64,000 bases of DNA from Haliscomenobacter sp040401995 (GCA_040401995.1 JBBANM010000028.1:1-64000); one strand, 5' to 3'; counted from the first letter of the stretch, positions 28,143 through 38,100 are shown. Program-made: numbers and translations. Notes: generated by a model from the letters alone, not told the origin.

Positions 28143-28874
28143 TCATTTCAACCCAATAGCCTTAAAAAATACTTCACGAAACTGATCGCCGATGGGGATT
28201 TTTTGATCGCCAATGATGACTTGATTGCCTTCAATGGCGGTGATGTGCTGTTTTGCCACGATAAACGACCGGTGAATGCGCAACAAACCCGCACCGATTT
28301 CTTCCAAATCCGCTTCAATTTTTGACAACGGAACCAGCGGAATCAAGCGGTCGCCATTTTTTAAATAAACCTTGGTGTAGTTTTTCATGGCCTCGCAATA
28401 GAGAATATCCGCCGGCGCTACGGGGTAAATTTTACCGTCAGATTTGATAAAAAATGGCGGCTCCTCTTCTGGCTGTGATTTTACAATTGGGGTTGAAGCC
28501 GGTTTTTCAAGTCGGTCGATGGCTTTAAAAATGGCCTTGGTAAAACGCTCAAAGGAGAATGGCTTGAGCAAATAGTCGACTGCATCCAATTCATAACTTT
28601 CAACGGCATACTCGTGGTAAGCGGTAGTAAAAATAATTTGCGGCAAATTCGGTACAGTTTTCACCATAGATATCCCCGACAAATTGGGCATGTTGATGTC
28701 CAGTAACACCAAATCGATGTCGCTGTTTTTGCGAATGATTTGTAGTGCTTCAAAAGCATTTTTACATTCGCCGCCAAGTGTCAAGGATGGCGACTGCTCA
28801 ATATAGGTGCGTACTATTTGTCGGGCAATGGGTTCATCATCAACCACCAAACAGTTGTATAATCGTGTACTCAT
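28143..28874 (-). CDS. LytTR-family response regulator
   Basis: A 243-residue regulator. The receiver domain has VVDDEP at 10-15, the phospho-acceptor Asp59 in LLDINMP, and the switch lysine in YLLKPFSFERF. After a short linker comes the LytTR DNA-binding domain (FFIKSDGKIYPVAPADILYCEAMKNYTKVYL and LLRIHRSFIVAKQHI). It overlaps the kinase gene by 4 bp and is translated after it, so the pair is a single unit. Targets are unknown; LytTR regulators usually bind paired 9-bp direct repeats, which could be searched for upstream of nearby transport genes. Confidence 0.94.
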   Translation of the reverse strand: MSTRLYNCLVVDDEPIARQIVRTYIEQSPSLTLGGECKNAFEALQIIRKNSDIDLVLLDINMPNLSGISMVKTVPNLPQIIFTTAYHEYAVESYELDAVDYLLKPFSFERFTKAIFKAIDRLEKPASTPIVKSQPEEEPPFFIKSDGKIYPVAPADILYCEAMKNYTKVYLKNGDRLIPLVPLSKIEADLEEIGAGLLRIHRSFIVAKQHITAIEGNQVIIGDQKIPIGDQFREVFFKAIGLK

Positions 28875-29986
28875 GCCAATTTTATTTTTAACTCCACTTG
28901 AAAATAATGGTCGTCTTTTTCAAATTTCAATTCATGTAAGCTATTTGGATACAGGGCTTCTAGCCTTTTTTTTACATTTTCCAAGCCAATTCCACCCGTA
29001 GCGTCAAGGTCATCAAAATACAATTCCACTTGAGGCGCATAATTATTTTTTACCTTAAAAATCAGCCAATCATCGGCAGCAAAATGTAGATCAATTTGAA
29101 TATCGATCGGTTCATTTTGGATGTTGCGCGAATGTTTAAAGGCATTTTCTACAAAAACAATCAAGATCAAGGGCGCAATCCCAACTGCTTCATTACCGGC
29201 AAATTCGGTATGAAAAGACAATTGCAAGGTAGCCTCCAGTCTGATCTTTTCCAGTTCGACATAATTTTTGAGGTAGCGAATCTCATCCTCCAAAGGAACG
29301 ATTGCCCGATTGGTGCCATACAAGGAATAGCGCATCAGTTCCGATAACCGCAGCATCAGATCAGGCAATTGCTTGGATTGTGTTACCGCCAAACCATAAA
29401 AGTTATTCATGGTATTGAACAAAAAATGGGGCGATAATTGGGCCTTTAAATTGTTCAATTCCGCTTGTTTGGCGGCAAAAAGCTGTTGATTATTAAGCTC
29501 TTGCTGAATGAGGCTGTCTTTAAAAAACTTACACATGGTTACTAAAAAAAGAAAAAGCGGGTAAATGGAGAGATTAGAAAGATAGGTATTGAACCAGTCG
29601 CCTATTATCAAAAAAGGAGAAATGATGGTATCCAATTTGATCTCAACTGCATTCACAAGCATCGCTAATACAATCCCATAAGTAAAAAACAATGCATAGC
29701 GCTGTCGAGAAAAAAAACGCGGGTAAAGGTACCAAAGCGAGATATAGGAATAAATAATAAGATCAATGTGTTCTAAAATCATCGCAGCCACTACTTGCAG
29801 GCGATTTAGATTAACCTGAATTTTTGAAAATTGATTGACTTCCGCAACTTCAGCTGGCAAAGCCAATAAGCTTCCAATTTCGGCCGGTAACGCCACTATG
29901 AAATAGACTGCCCAAAATGCCGCGTGCCACATCCAGCGGCGTTTCAATATTTTAGGAATGATGTTTTCTTGTATTGGCGATTGCAC
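28871..29986 (-). CDS. LytS/YehU-type sensor histidine kinase
   Basis: A 371-residue membrane kinase. About four transmembrane segments fill residues 20-155, without an obvious extracellular sensor domain. The His_kinase domain follows with LSPHFLFNTMNNFY (phosphorylated His187), a coiled coil just before it (QQELNNQQLFAAKQAELNNLKA), and the ATPase N box LIVFVENAFKHS with GGIGLENVKKRLE at the end. It is the partner of the overlapping LytTR regulator. This class is very common in Bacteroidota and the sensed signal is generally not known. Confidence 0.94.
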   Translation of the reverse strand: MQSPIQENIIPKILKRRWMWHAAFWAVYFIVALPAEIGSLLALPAEVAEVNQFSKIQVNLNRLQVVAAMILEHIDLIIYSYISLWYLYPRFFSRQRYALFFTYGIVLAMLVNAVEIKLDTIISPFLIIGDWFNTYLSNLSIYPLFLFLVTMCKFFKDSLIQQELNNQQLFAAKQAELNNLKAQLSPHFLFNTMNNFYGLAVTQSKQLPDLMLRLSELMRYSLYGTNRAIVPLEDEIRYLKNYVELEKIRLEATLQLSFHTEFAGNEAVGIAPLILIVFVENAFKHSRNIQNEPIDIQIDLHFAADDWLIFKVKNNYAPQVELYFDDLDATGGIGLENVKKRLEALYPNSLHELKFEKDDHYFQVELKIKLA

Positions 29987-30222
29987 GATTGGTGTTTTTT
30001 TTGGTTAGGGACCCAAGGGAAATCAGCATCCATGGACATTGACTTACCCGTCCAACTGCCCACAAAAGTCACAATTTACAACGCATTTTGATTTACAAAC
30101 GGACGAACCCCGCAATTAGCTGGACAAAAAAGCTCGTCCTTACTTTTTAGCTTTTCGTCCAACTTCAAGCCAGTTGGTCATTTTTTATTTTTTTAAACTC
30201 TTGAATGGAGTTTGTTTGTGGC

Positions 30223-30383
30223 ATACTTCCCTCGGGATGACCAGGTGAAATTTTGACGAATTTATTTTTTTGACCTGCGAGGCGCAAAGCGCAGGCATAG
30301 CCAAAGCTACGGCGAGCATTTGCAACGCGGCAGGACGAAAAAATAAAGAGACAAAAATCACCTGGTCATCCCGAGGGAAGTAT
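30223..30383. repeat. Family-2 palindromic element, best-preserved copy
   Basis: A 161-bp element with perfect 26-bp terminal inverted repeats beginning ATACTTCCCTCGGGATGACC. The interior holds further inverted words (GAGGCGCAAAGCGCAGGC region). It fills much of the 446-bp gap 29987-30432, 49 bp before the next gene. No clear target duplication flanks it. Related copies are at 17527-17681, 16685-16720 (half) and 13546-13565 (ends only). Confidence 0.85.
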
Positions 30384-30432
30384 TAAAGTATTACACCCGA
30401 TCAACATTCTAATTCAACCTAAACGTGTTTAC

Positions 30433-31806
30433 ATGCACAAACAAACCATCACCGCGACTGTTATTTTCGTCACCCTTTGCCTTTTTGCTAATGCCTGTCA
30501 AAACGACTCGGTGCAACCCAGCGAAGAGGCCATTGACCCCACTGCCGCTACTTTTGATTTGATTCAAAAACACATTTTTGACAAATCATGCGCCACTGCA
30601 GGCTGTCATGCCTCTGCCAGCGACCCCAGCTACAAACAGCATGGGCTAGACCTATCAGCAGGGAAATCTTGGGGCAATTTGATTGGCATTTTGGCAAAAA
30701 ACGTCGATGCCCGCGCTGACCGTTACCAATTGGTCAAAGTCGGCGACCCCGACTCTAGTTTCCTGCTGCACAAAATACACAGTGATGCCGCTCACCACGG
30801 CGGCCGGGCCTATGGCGCCATTATGCCCTTGGGTCGCGACCCCCTGAATCAAGGTCAAGTCGAATTTATTGAAGCCTGGATTGCTGCTGGAGCACCCAAA
30901 ACCGGCATTGTGGCCGATGCCAATCTACTGAAAGACAAATCGCCACAAGACGAAAGCTGGAGCAGTCCGCCTTTGTTGGCCAAGGAATTAGGGTACCAAA
31001 TGCGCATCCCCAAATTCCCGATTGATCCCCACACTAATCGCGAGTTCTTTATCCGCCAAAACGTGGGCAACCCTGCACCGATTTACGTGACTTCATTTGA
31101 AACATTTATGCGCCCCGGAAGCCACCACCTACTGGTTTACGGATTTGAGGACACCAAAAACATCCCGGAAGTGGGGCGACTTCGTGATATTCGGTATTAC
31201 GACAAAAACGGCAACCGCTTTACCAATATCTTTAGTCAAATGGCGCTCAGCCAATACATCATGCTTTCGCCAGGTGGTACTTATTACAAATATGCCTTGC
31301 CCGAAGGTTATGGCTTGGAAATTGACGCCAATGCCTCCTTTGACCTCAATGCGCATTATTACAATTTGACCAGCCAAACCCGTTATGGCGAGGTGGTTTT
31401 GAACATGTACACCAAACCACGAAGCCAGATCCAAAAAGTGTGCAATCCGCTGGATCTGTACAATTTTGACATTGAGATTCCCGCCAAAACCCGCAAAATA
31501 GAAACCAAAGAGTTCATCTTTGACACCGATGTGGAGATCATTTCTTTGACCTCGCATGCCCATGCGCGTATGGAAAAATTTGAAATCCAAATTGTTGGCG
31601 GTCCGCAAGATGGGCAAACCGTATTTACCGAAACCGATTGGGAACACCCCAAAGTAAAGGATTTCCCCAAACCCATTCTATTGAAAAAAGGCCAGGGTTT
31701 GCGTTCGGTGGTCACCTTCAACAACACCACCGACAAAACCATGCGCTTTGGTCTGACCACCGACGATGAGATGAACATTATTTTTGGGTATTACGTAAAA
31801 AAATAA
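30433..31806 (+). CDS. Haem c / copper type II monooxygenase-like lipoprotein
   Basis: A 457-residue lipoprotein (lipobox LFANAC, Cys22). Residues 45-155 look like a cytochrome c domain with a CX4CH haem site (Cys53, Cys58, His59) and a possible axial Met131 in AIMPLG. The rest fits the copper type II ascorbate-dependent monooxygenase fold (PHM/DBH): His231 and His232 in SHHLLVY plus His308 in LNAHYY match one copper site, and His375, His377 and Met447 match the other. It is probably periplasmic and oxidises an unknown substrate with electrons delivered through the haem. A small exported protein gene follows 3 bp later. Confidence 0.8.
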   Translation: MHKQTITATVIFVTLCLFANACQNDSVQPSEEAIDPTAATFDLIQKHIFDKSCATAGCHASASDPSYKQHGLDLSAGKSWGNLIGILAKNVDARADRYQLVKVGDPDSSFLLHKIHSDAAHHGGRAYGAIMPLGRDPLNQGQVEFIEAWIAAGAPKTGIVADANLLKDKSPQDESWSSPPLLAKELGYQMRIPKFPIDPHTNREFFIRQNVGNPAPIYVTSFETFMRPGSHHLLVYGFEDTKNIPEVGRLRDIRYYDKNGNRFTNIFSQMALSQYIMLSPGGTYYKYALPEGYGLEIDANASFDLNAHYYNLTSQTRYGEVVLNMYTKPRSQIQKVCNPLDLYNFDIEIPAKTRKIETKEFIFDTDVEIISLTSHAHARMEKFEIQIVGGPQDGQTVFTETDWEHPKVKDFPKPILLKKGQGLRSVVTFNNTTDKTMRFGLTTDDEMNIIFGYYVKK

Positions 31807-31809
31807 ACC

Positions 31810-32421
31810 ATGAAAAGCTATATCGCAATCAGCATATGTCTGTTGGCCTTTTTACACTGTTCAGCACAAGACGTTTTGCCTAGCAAATGGAACGCTTCGC
31901 TTACTTTTGCCAACCTGCGCTACCCTCTTGTTTCCATCCATGAAGATGGGAAAAAGGATCCATTTTTCTACGGCGCAATCCACCCCAGCATCTCCGTAGC
32001 GGTGGAGCGCAATTGGAAACAAACCGAAAAAAATCGTTGGTTCCAAACTTTGGAATTGCAATACTTTGCTTTCCAACATATTGATTACGGCATTACCGCC
32101 ATCTCCGAGATCGGTTACGAACACCGCTATTGGCAAAAATTGATCTTTGGCGTACGCCTGGGAGCCGGCCGTCAATTGGCCTGGAAAGATGATCAATACC
32201 AGGTATACACCGATGGCGAATGGAAAACCGTTAAAGATCCCGGTTCTGCCCTGGGGCGCTGGATTCTCCAACCACGCATCAATCTGGGTTGGCAAATCAG
32301 CCCGCATTTGGATGCCTTGTTGGGCTTTCGCGCCCAAGTCGTCACGCCTTTTTACAAACCCTTATCGATCCCGCTGAATATTTCTGCGGCATCGGAATTG
32401 AGCGTACGTTGGCGTTTTTAA
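31810..32421 (+). CDS. Exported barrel-like protein paired with the copper protein
   Basis: A 203-residue protein with a signal peptide (MKSYIAISICLLAFLHCSAQ). The rest alternates short hydrophobic strands and polar turns (RWFQTLELQYFAFQHIDYG, YWQKLIFGVRLGAGRQ, ELSVRWRF at the very C terminus ending in Phe), the look of a small outer-membrane beta-barrel. It starts 3 bp after the stop of the haem/copper gene and is followed by a terminator, so the two form an operon and probably act together in the envelope. No family was recognised. Confidence 0.75.
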   Translation: MKSYIAISICLLAFLHCSAQDVLPSKWNASLTFANLRYPLVSIHEDGKKDPFFYGAIHPSISVAVERNWKQTEKNRWFQTLELQYFAFQHIDYGITAISEIGYEHRYWQKLIFGVRLGAGRQLAWKDDQYQVYTDGEWKTVKDPGSALGRWILQPRINLGWQISPHLDALLGFRAQVVTPFYKPLSIPLNISAASELSVRWRF

Positions 32422-32450
32422 TCTTATAGCGGTCTAGCCACCAACATTTG

Positions 32451-32487
32451 CTGGTATCGGTACAAGTGTACAGGTACCAGCTTTTTT
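32451..32487 (+). terminator. Terminator of the haem/copper operon
   Basis: CTGGTA at 32451 pairs with TACCAG ending at 32480, with a second inner stem GTACA against TGTAC. It is followed by CTTTTTTATT. It lies 30 bp after the last gene of the operon. Confidence 0.75.
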
Positions 32488-32496
32488 ATTGGATGC

Positions 32497-32827
32497 TACT
32501 CCGCGGCGGCAAATGATGAGCATGAAAAATAACGATCCGGTTCAGGTAAAGGACAACTTTTTTTCAAATTTAAATCTTTTGTCATCCTAAAATTCACCAC
32601 AGAAAATCCACCACAGATTCACAGATTCTTAGCGCCTTCGGCATAAGCGAGATTCCACAGATTGAACAAATCCCCAATCTGTGGAATCGCGCTTGTGATG
32701 CATCACAAGAATCTGTGGAATCTGTGAATCTGTGGTGGATCATCTTTTGATGTAGTCCATTTTTAAGCGTTAATCAATATAAAATTCCAAATTTTATATT
32801 GTCCTATGCTTAAAACTTGACAGCGTT
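32497..32827. repeat. Family-3 dispersed element, copy 2
   Basis: A second copy of the 2987-3316 element, colinear over about 330 bp with scattered substitutions and small indels. The central words CAAATCCCCAATCTGTGG and CACAAGAATCTGTGGAATC are identical. It fills most of the 434-bp space in front of the rhamnosidase gene, so the promoter of that gene must lie within or just after it. Confidence 0.8.
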
Positions 32828-32855
32828 AAGTACATTACCGCTATAAAAAACACCT

Positions 32856-35039
32856 ATGAAAAATATCGCCTGCGCCATCGCCATTTTTTTTACCCTATCT
32901 TCTCTGCAAGCCCAAGACGCTGCCCACCCCCACATCAAAGATTACGGCCTAAAAAACTACCGCAGCCTCTCCAAACGATTGCCCCATGCAGAAAACCAAG
33001 CCTGGAACCTGGTCTGCCAAATGCCCTACAACTGCCATTTTCAACCCTGGATTGAACTAGAAAGCCCCGGCGGCGACACCATCCACTTCAATTCCAGTAA
33101 CCCTTTGGTATTGTACCTCACCAAAACCGAAAAAATAACCACCCAAGCCGGTAAAACCAGCTACGAAGCCCAAAACTGGATCAGCGGCGAAGGAGCAGTA
33201 TACCGCATCCCGGCCGGAGTAAAAGTCAAGTCTGTCCGCTACCGCGAAACGGGTTACAACACCGATTTTGCCGGCTCCTTTACCTGCAACGACGAGGATT
33301 ACAATGTACTTTGGAAAAAAGGAGCCCGCACCGCCTACCTGTGCATGCGCGATTGGTTTTACGATTGTCCGGATCGGGAACGGGTTGGATTTTGGGGCGA
33401 TGGCACGCCCGAGCTCAACCAATGTTTTTACGCCTTTGACACCCGATCGCATCAATTGTGCAAAGAACTGGTGCTGCGCCCGCTCGATTCCAAGTTTTAC
33501 CCCGGTCAGCAATTGGAGTTTTTGGGCGAATACGGCTTGTGGTATTATTACCTCCAAACCGGCGATTTGGCTTCCATAAAACAAGCCTATCCTGGCGCCA
33601 AAAAATTCCTTTTTGAGGTCTACCAATTTGGCAAAAAGAACCAATGGTTTGATTGGGGCAAAGAAAACAAAGACGTAGCCGTTATCGAGCAGTGTTTTAT
33701 GTACCTCGATCTGCGCACATTGAAAAAAATAGCCCTCATCACCGGCAATTCCGCCGATACCGCAGCGATCAACACCCGCATGGAGGCCATCCAAAAGACG
33801 TTTGACCAAAAATATTGGAAAGGCCAATTTTACCAATCCAGTCAAGTTGCCGAACCCGACGACCGCGCCAATGCCATGGCCATCAATGCCGGTTTGGCGG
33901 ATCCCAGCAAATGGGAATCGATTTACACCAACGTTTTGACCAAAAAAACCTACTCCAGCTGTTTTTTTGACCGCTGGGTTTTTGAAGCGCTGTGCACCAT
34001 GGGCCATCAAGAATACGCCCTGCTGCGCATGTACAACCGCTACAAAACCATGATTCCCGCCCCTTTCAGCACGCTTTGGGAGCATTACGACCGCTGGTGG
34101 GCATCCCAAATCGATGCCTTTGACGATGCTTCTTCGCTGAATCATGGTTGGAATCCGCCAGTGATTAACCTTTCCCAAACCATTGCGGGCATTACCCCAG
34201 TGGAAGCAGGTTGGAAAACGTTTCAGGTGTTGCCCAAAGAGGCTTTTTTAAAAACCATTCAAGTCACTGTGCCCACGGTGAAGGGAAAAATCCCCCTGAG
34301 CATTGCAAAAACTGACCGAACCTACACGCTGACCCTCAATTGCCCCGTCCATACCGAGGCTATGGTGGGAATTCCCAAAAAGTCGTTCAGCATCTTGCAA
34401 CAAATTACCGTCAATGGTCGAGTCATCTGGAAGGGGCATTTTGTAGGCGGCGCAAAAGGCGTTTCCTGGGAAAAAGAAGACAGCGACTACCTGGTTTTCC
34501 GGGTGAAACCGGGCCAGTGGAAGTTTGTTGGTCAAGGGGTACTGCCCACTGCTTCGCCAAAACCCCTACCCCTTCCGCTTGACCCCGCCATTCCGCTGGA
34601 TAAAAAAGATTGGAAAGCCTACGCCTCGGTGAAAGACAGTCTGTTTCTTTTTAGCGGCGACGAAATCCCCATCTCCGTACCCGCCGAAAACGCCATCGAC
34701 GGCGATCATTGGACGGGTTGGCGCGATATGCGGCACAAACAATACCCCGGGCAGTGGTTTATGGTGGATCTGCAACAACCCACCGCTTTTCACAAAATTG
34801 TACTCGACAATACCTGGGCGCTATGGGATTCGCCCAGTCAATACGCAGTGATGGTTTCCATGGATGGCAAAAATTGGAGTACGCCCATTGCTACGGGTAG
34901 CGGGCAGTTGGGCATTACGAGCATCTCTTTTCCGGTGCAAACGGCGCGGTTTATCAAGGTGACGCAAACGGGGAGTAGTAATTTGTATCATTGGTCGATT
35001 TATGAAATGGAGGTGTATGGGGTGGGGAAAACGAAGTAA
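32856..35039 (+). CDS. Alpha-L-rhamnosidase-like hydrolase with discoidin domain
   Basis: A 727-residue exported protein (signal MKNIACAIAIFFTLSSLQAQ). After a beta domain comes a six-hairpin barrel with FYDCPDRERVGFWGDG at about 169-184, the acidic signature of GH78 rhamnosidases, and later FSTLWEHYDRW, the second catalytic acid region. The C-terminal 140 residues (PISVPAENAIDGDHWTGWRD to IYEMEVYGVG) form an F5/8 type C carbohydrate-binding domain. The protein is shorter than many GH78 enzymes because the N-terminal accessory modules are reduced. It probably trims rhamnose from plant or algal glycans. Confidence 0.82.
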   Translation: MKNIACAIAIFFTLSSLQAQDAAHPHIKDYGLKNYRSLSKRLPHAENQAWNLVCQMPYNCHFQPWIELESPGGDTIHFNSSNPLVLYLTKTEKITTQAGKTSYEAQNWISGEGAVYRIPAGVKVKSVRYRETGYNTDFAGSFTCNDEDYNVLWKKGARTAYLCMRDWFYDCPDRERVGFWGDGTPELNQCFYAFDTRSHQLCKELVLRPLDSKFYPGQQLEFLGEYGLWYYYLQTGDLASIKQAYPGAKKFLFEVYQFGKKNQWFDWGKENKDVAVIEQCFMYLDLRTLKKIALITGNSADTAAINTRMEAIQKTFDQKYWKGQFYQSSQVAEPDDRANAMAINAGLADPSKWESIYTNVLTKKTYSSCFFDRWVFEALCTMGHQEYALLRMYNRYKTMIPAPFSTLWEHYDRWWASQIDAFDDASSLNHGWNPPVINLSQTIAGITPVEAGWKTFQVLPKEAFLKTIQVTVPTVKGKIPLSIAKTDRTYTLTLNCPVHTEAMVGIPKKSFSILQQITVNGRVIWKGHFVGGAKGVSWEKEDSDYLVFRVKPGQWKFVGQGVLPTASPKPLPLPLDPAIPLDKKDWKAYASVKDSLFLFSGDEIPISVPAENAIDGDHWTGWRDMRHKQYPGQWFMVDLQQPTAFHKIVLDNTWALWDSPSQYAVMVSMDGKNWSTPIATGSGQLGITSISFPVQTARFIKVTQTGSSNLYHWSIYEMEVYGVGKTK

Positions 35040-35077
35040 CCTAGAGGCACTGACCTCAAAACAATTCTTCTGCTTTT

Positions 35078-35108
35078 TTGCGGCTCCCAATCCATTTTCT
35101 TATATTTG
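35078..35108 (+). promoter_or_regulatory. Bacteroidota-type promoter of the ROCO gene
   Basis: TTG at 35078-35080, a 20-bp spacer and TATATTTG at 35101-35108 match the -33/-7 consensus (TTG, TAnnTTTG) used by the main Bacteroidota sigma factor. Transcription should begin near 35113, which places the ATG at 35160 about 47 nt downstream and excludes the TTG at 35106 as start. Confidence 0.65.
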
Positions 35109-35159
35109 ATCAACACAACTTTACCGCCCATACCAGGCGCTCAAAACTACCCTACTTCT

Positions 35160-38100
35160 ATGGCAGGCAATATGGCAGAAGCGCTTCGGCGGATACAAGA
35201 AAACAAAAGGACAAAATCAAAAATCTTGGATTTGAGTGGCTTGGGGCTGACCGAGCTGCCAGAGGAGTTGTGGGATTGTATCTGGGTGGAGGAACTGGGG
35301 TTGGGTAATAGTTGGTCTTGGAATGAGGAAAAAGAGAGCTGGGTTGACTGGGTTATGGAATCTGATGCTATTAAAATCGCCAATCAACTCTTAAGTCTTC
35401 CCAACAGTATCTCAAAGTTTAAGCATTTAACCAGGCTGTATTTAGACAATAATCCCATTAGCGACATCAGCGCGTTGAGTAGCCTTATTAATTTGACCAA
35501 TCTTGATTTGAGTTGGACGTCCATTAGCGACATCAGCGCGTTGAGTAGCCTCGTTAATTTGACCAATCTTGACTTGAGTTCCAAGTCCATTAGTGACATA
35601 AGCGCCTTGAGTAGCCTCATTAATTTGACCAATCTTGACTTGAGTTCCAAGTCCATTAGCGACCTCAGCGCCTTGAGTAGCCTCGTTAATTTAACCAATC
35701 TTGACTTGACTTCCACGTCCATCAGCGACATCAGCGCGTTGAGTAGCTTGGTTAATCTGACAAATCTTGGCTTGAGTTCCAAGTCCATTAGTGACATCAG
35801 CACGTTGAGTAACCTAGTGAATTTGACTAATCTTGACTTGAGTTTCATGCCCATTAGCGACATCAGACCATTGAGTAGCCTGGTTAATTTAACCAAGCTT
35901 GAATTGAATTCCAACTCCATTAGCGACATCAGACCATTGAGTAGCCTGGTTAATTTAACCAAGCTTGAATTNNNNNNNNNNNNNNNNNNNNNNNNNNNNN
36001 NNNNNNNNNNNNNNNNNNNNNNNNNNNNNNNNNNNNNNNNNNNNNNNNNNNNNNNNNNNNNNNNNNNNNNNGTTCAATACGTCCATTAGCGACATCAGCC
36101 CATTGGGTAGCCTCGTTAATTTAACCAATCTTTCCTTGAATTCCAACTCTATTAGCGACATCAGCCCATTGAGTAGCCTCGTTAATTTAACCATTCTTTC
36201 CTTGAATTCCTCGTCCATTAGCGATATCAGCCCATTGAGTAGTCTCGTTAATTTAACCAATCTTGAATTGAGTGGCAATTCCATTAGCGACATCAGCCCA
36301 TTAAGTAGTCTCATTAATTTAACCAATCTTGACTTGAGTGCCACGTCCATTAGCGACATTAGCGCCTTGAGTAGCCTTCTCAATTTGACTAACCTTAACT
36401 TGATATATTCATCCATAAGTGATATCAGCCCATTGAGTAGCCTTCTTAATTTGACTAATCTTAACTTGACATATTCATCCATAAGCGATATCAGTCCTTT
36501 GAGTAGCCTTCTTAATTTGACTAGTCTTATCTTGTGGTCATCGTCAGTTAGCGATATCAGTCCTTTGAATAGCCTCCTCAATTTGACTAATCTTTCCTTA
36601 TGGTCCTCGCCAATTAGCGATATCAGTCCTTTGAATAGCCTCCTCAATTTGACTAATCTTTCCTTATGNNNNNNNNNNNNNNNNNNNNNNNNNNNNNNNN
36701 NNNNNNNNNNNNNNNNNNNNNNNNNNNNNNNNNNNNNNNNNNNNNNNNNNNNNNNNNNNNNNNNNNNNGTCCTCGCCAATTAGCGATATCAGTCCTTTGA
36801 ATAGCCTCCTCAATTTGACCAATCTTTCCTTGAGCTCCTTATCAATTAGCGACCTCAATCCCTTGAATAGCCTCGTCAATTTGACCAATCTTTCCTTCGG
36901 CTCCTTATCAATTAGCGACCTCAGAGAGTTGAGTAGCCTCGTTAATTTGATTGGACTTGACCTGAGCGCAAGCGACCTCGCTTATTTCCCCTTTGAACTC
37001 CTCTCTTTACCCAAAATCAAAAAAATTAAACTCCAGGACACCCATTGCCTAAATATCCCCTCCGAACTCACCCACAAAGACAATGCCCTTCCCGATCTCA
37101 AAAACTACTACGCCGACCTCCAAAAAAACGCCTACATCGCCTACGATGCCAAAGTCATCACGGTAGGTAATGGCCGCGTGGGCAAAACCAGTGTACTCAA
37201 AGCCCTTTTCCAACTCGGCCCCTTTGACCCTAATGAAGATTCCACACATGGCATCCAGTTGTTTGAAACTAAGCTTAATTTACCTCAAAAACAGGAGCAA
37301 GCCCAGCTCCGGCTATGGGACTTCGGCGGACAGGAACTTTACCACGCCACACATCGCATTTTTATGAAAAGCCGGGCTTTGTATATCCTCGTTTGGGATC
37401 ACCACACAGAGCAAAAAACTGGCGAAGAATTAGTTTCGACTAATGGCAAAACACATATTTTTCGCAATTTCCCACTGACTTATTGGCTGGGCAACATTCG
37501 CGCCCTGAGTAAAGACGCCAAAATTATTGTGGTGTGCAATAAAGCTGACGATGGGCAGGAACATTTCCCCGAACTGCTTCACGCTCTCCAGTCCCAATAT
37601 CAAATTGACTACTTCATCAGCGTGAGCGCCGAAACCGGATACAGCCTTTCCACTCTGTACTCTCGAGTGCAGCTTCTACTGGATCAAATGCCGGAAATGG
37701 GAATGCAAATGCCTGTGTCCTGGAAAAAGGTACAGGACAAATTGGCAGCAATCCGGGATGAACTATACATCGATTTTGCCGTATACCATGCTATTTGTCA
37801 AGAAGAAGATCTTTCCGAAGGCTCTATGTACACCCTCCTCCACTTTTTACACCATTCTGGTTTTTTGTTTTGGCATGAACAATATCTCAATGATCAAATC
37901 ATTTTAGATCAAAAATGGGCGCTTGATGCCATTTATCAACTGCTGGATCGCAACTCCTGGTACAAACTACTTAAAGGAAATGCTTTGCGAAAGCGAAGTG
38001 ATTTAGCTCTGTGCTGGCTAAACTACACGATTGAACAAGTGCAACTCTTTTTGGAAATGATGCAAAGCTGTGAGTTAGCCCTTGAAATTGATGACAGCAA

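Larger units (their letters stand above)
35430..36950 (+). repeat. 66-bp tandem DNA repeat encoding the LRR array
   Basis: The period is 66 bp (22 codons). The words ATTAGCGACATCAGC, TTGAGTAGCCTCGTTAATTT and ACCAATCTT recur almost unchanged, while 9-15 bp after CTT vary from unit to unit. Eight units are seen before the first gap, about nine between the gaps and three after. The assembly breaks are expected in such a tract, so the unit number is a minimum. Confidence 0.9.

Noticed and set aside
33057..34178. 373-residue minus-strand frame inside the rhamnosidase gene
   Set aside because: The plus strand carries a complete GH78-like protein with signal peptide and catalytic motifs; the opposite frame has no recognisable motif.
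35106..35159. Upstream TTG start for the ROCO protein
   Set aside because: The TTG overlaps the promoter -7 element TATATTTG, so it would precede the transcript start.
35384..36888. Long minus-strand reading frames across the LRR array
   Set aside because: They are antisense shadows that stay open because the 66-bp repeat has no stops in that frame; they consist of repetitive basic sequence and the plus-strand product is a clear LRR protein.
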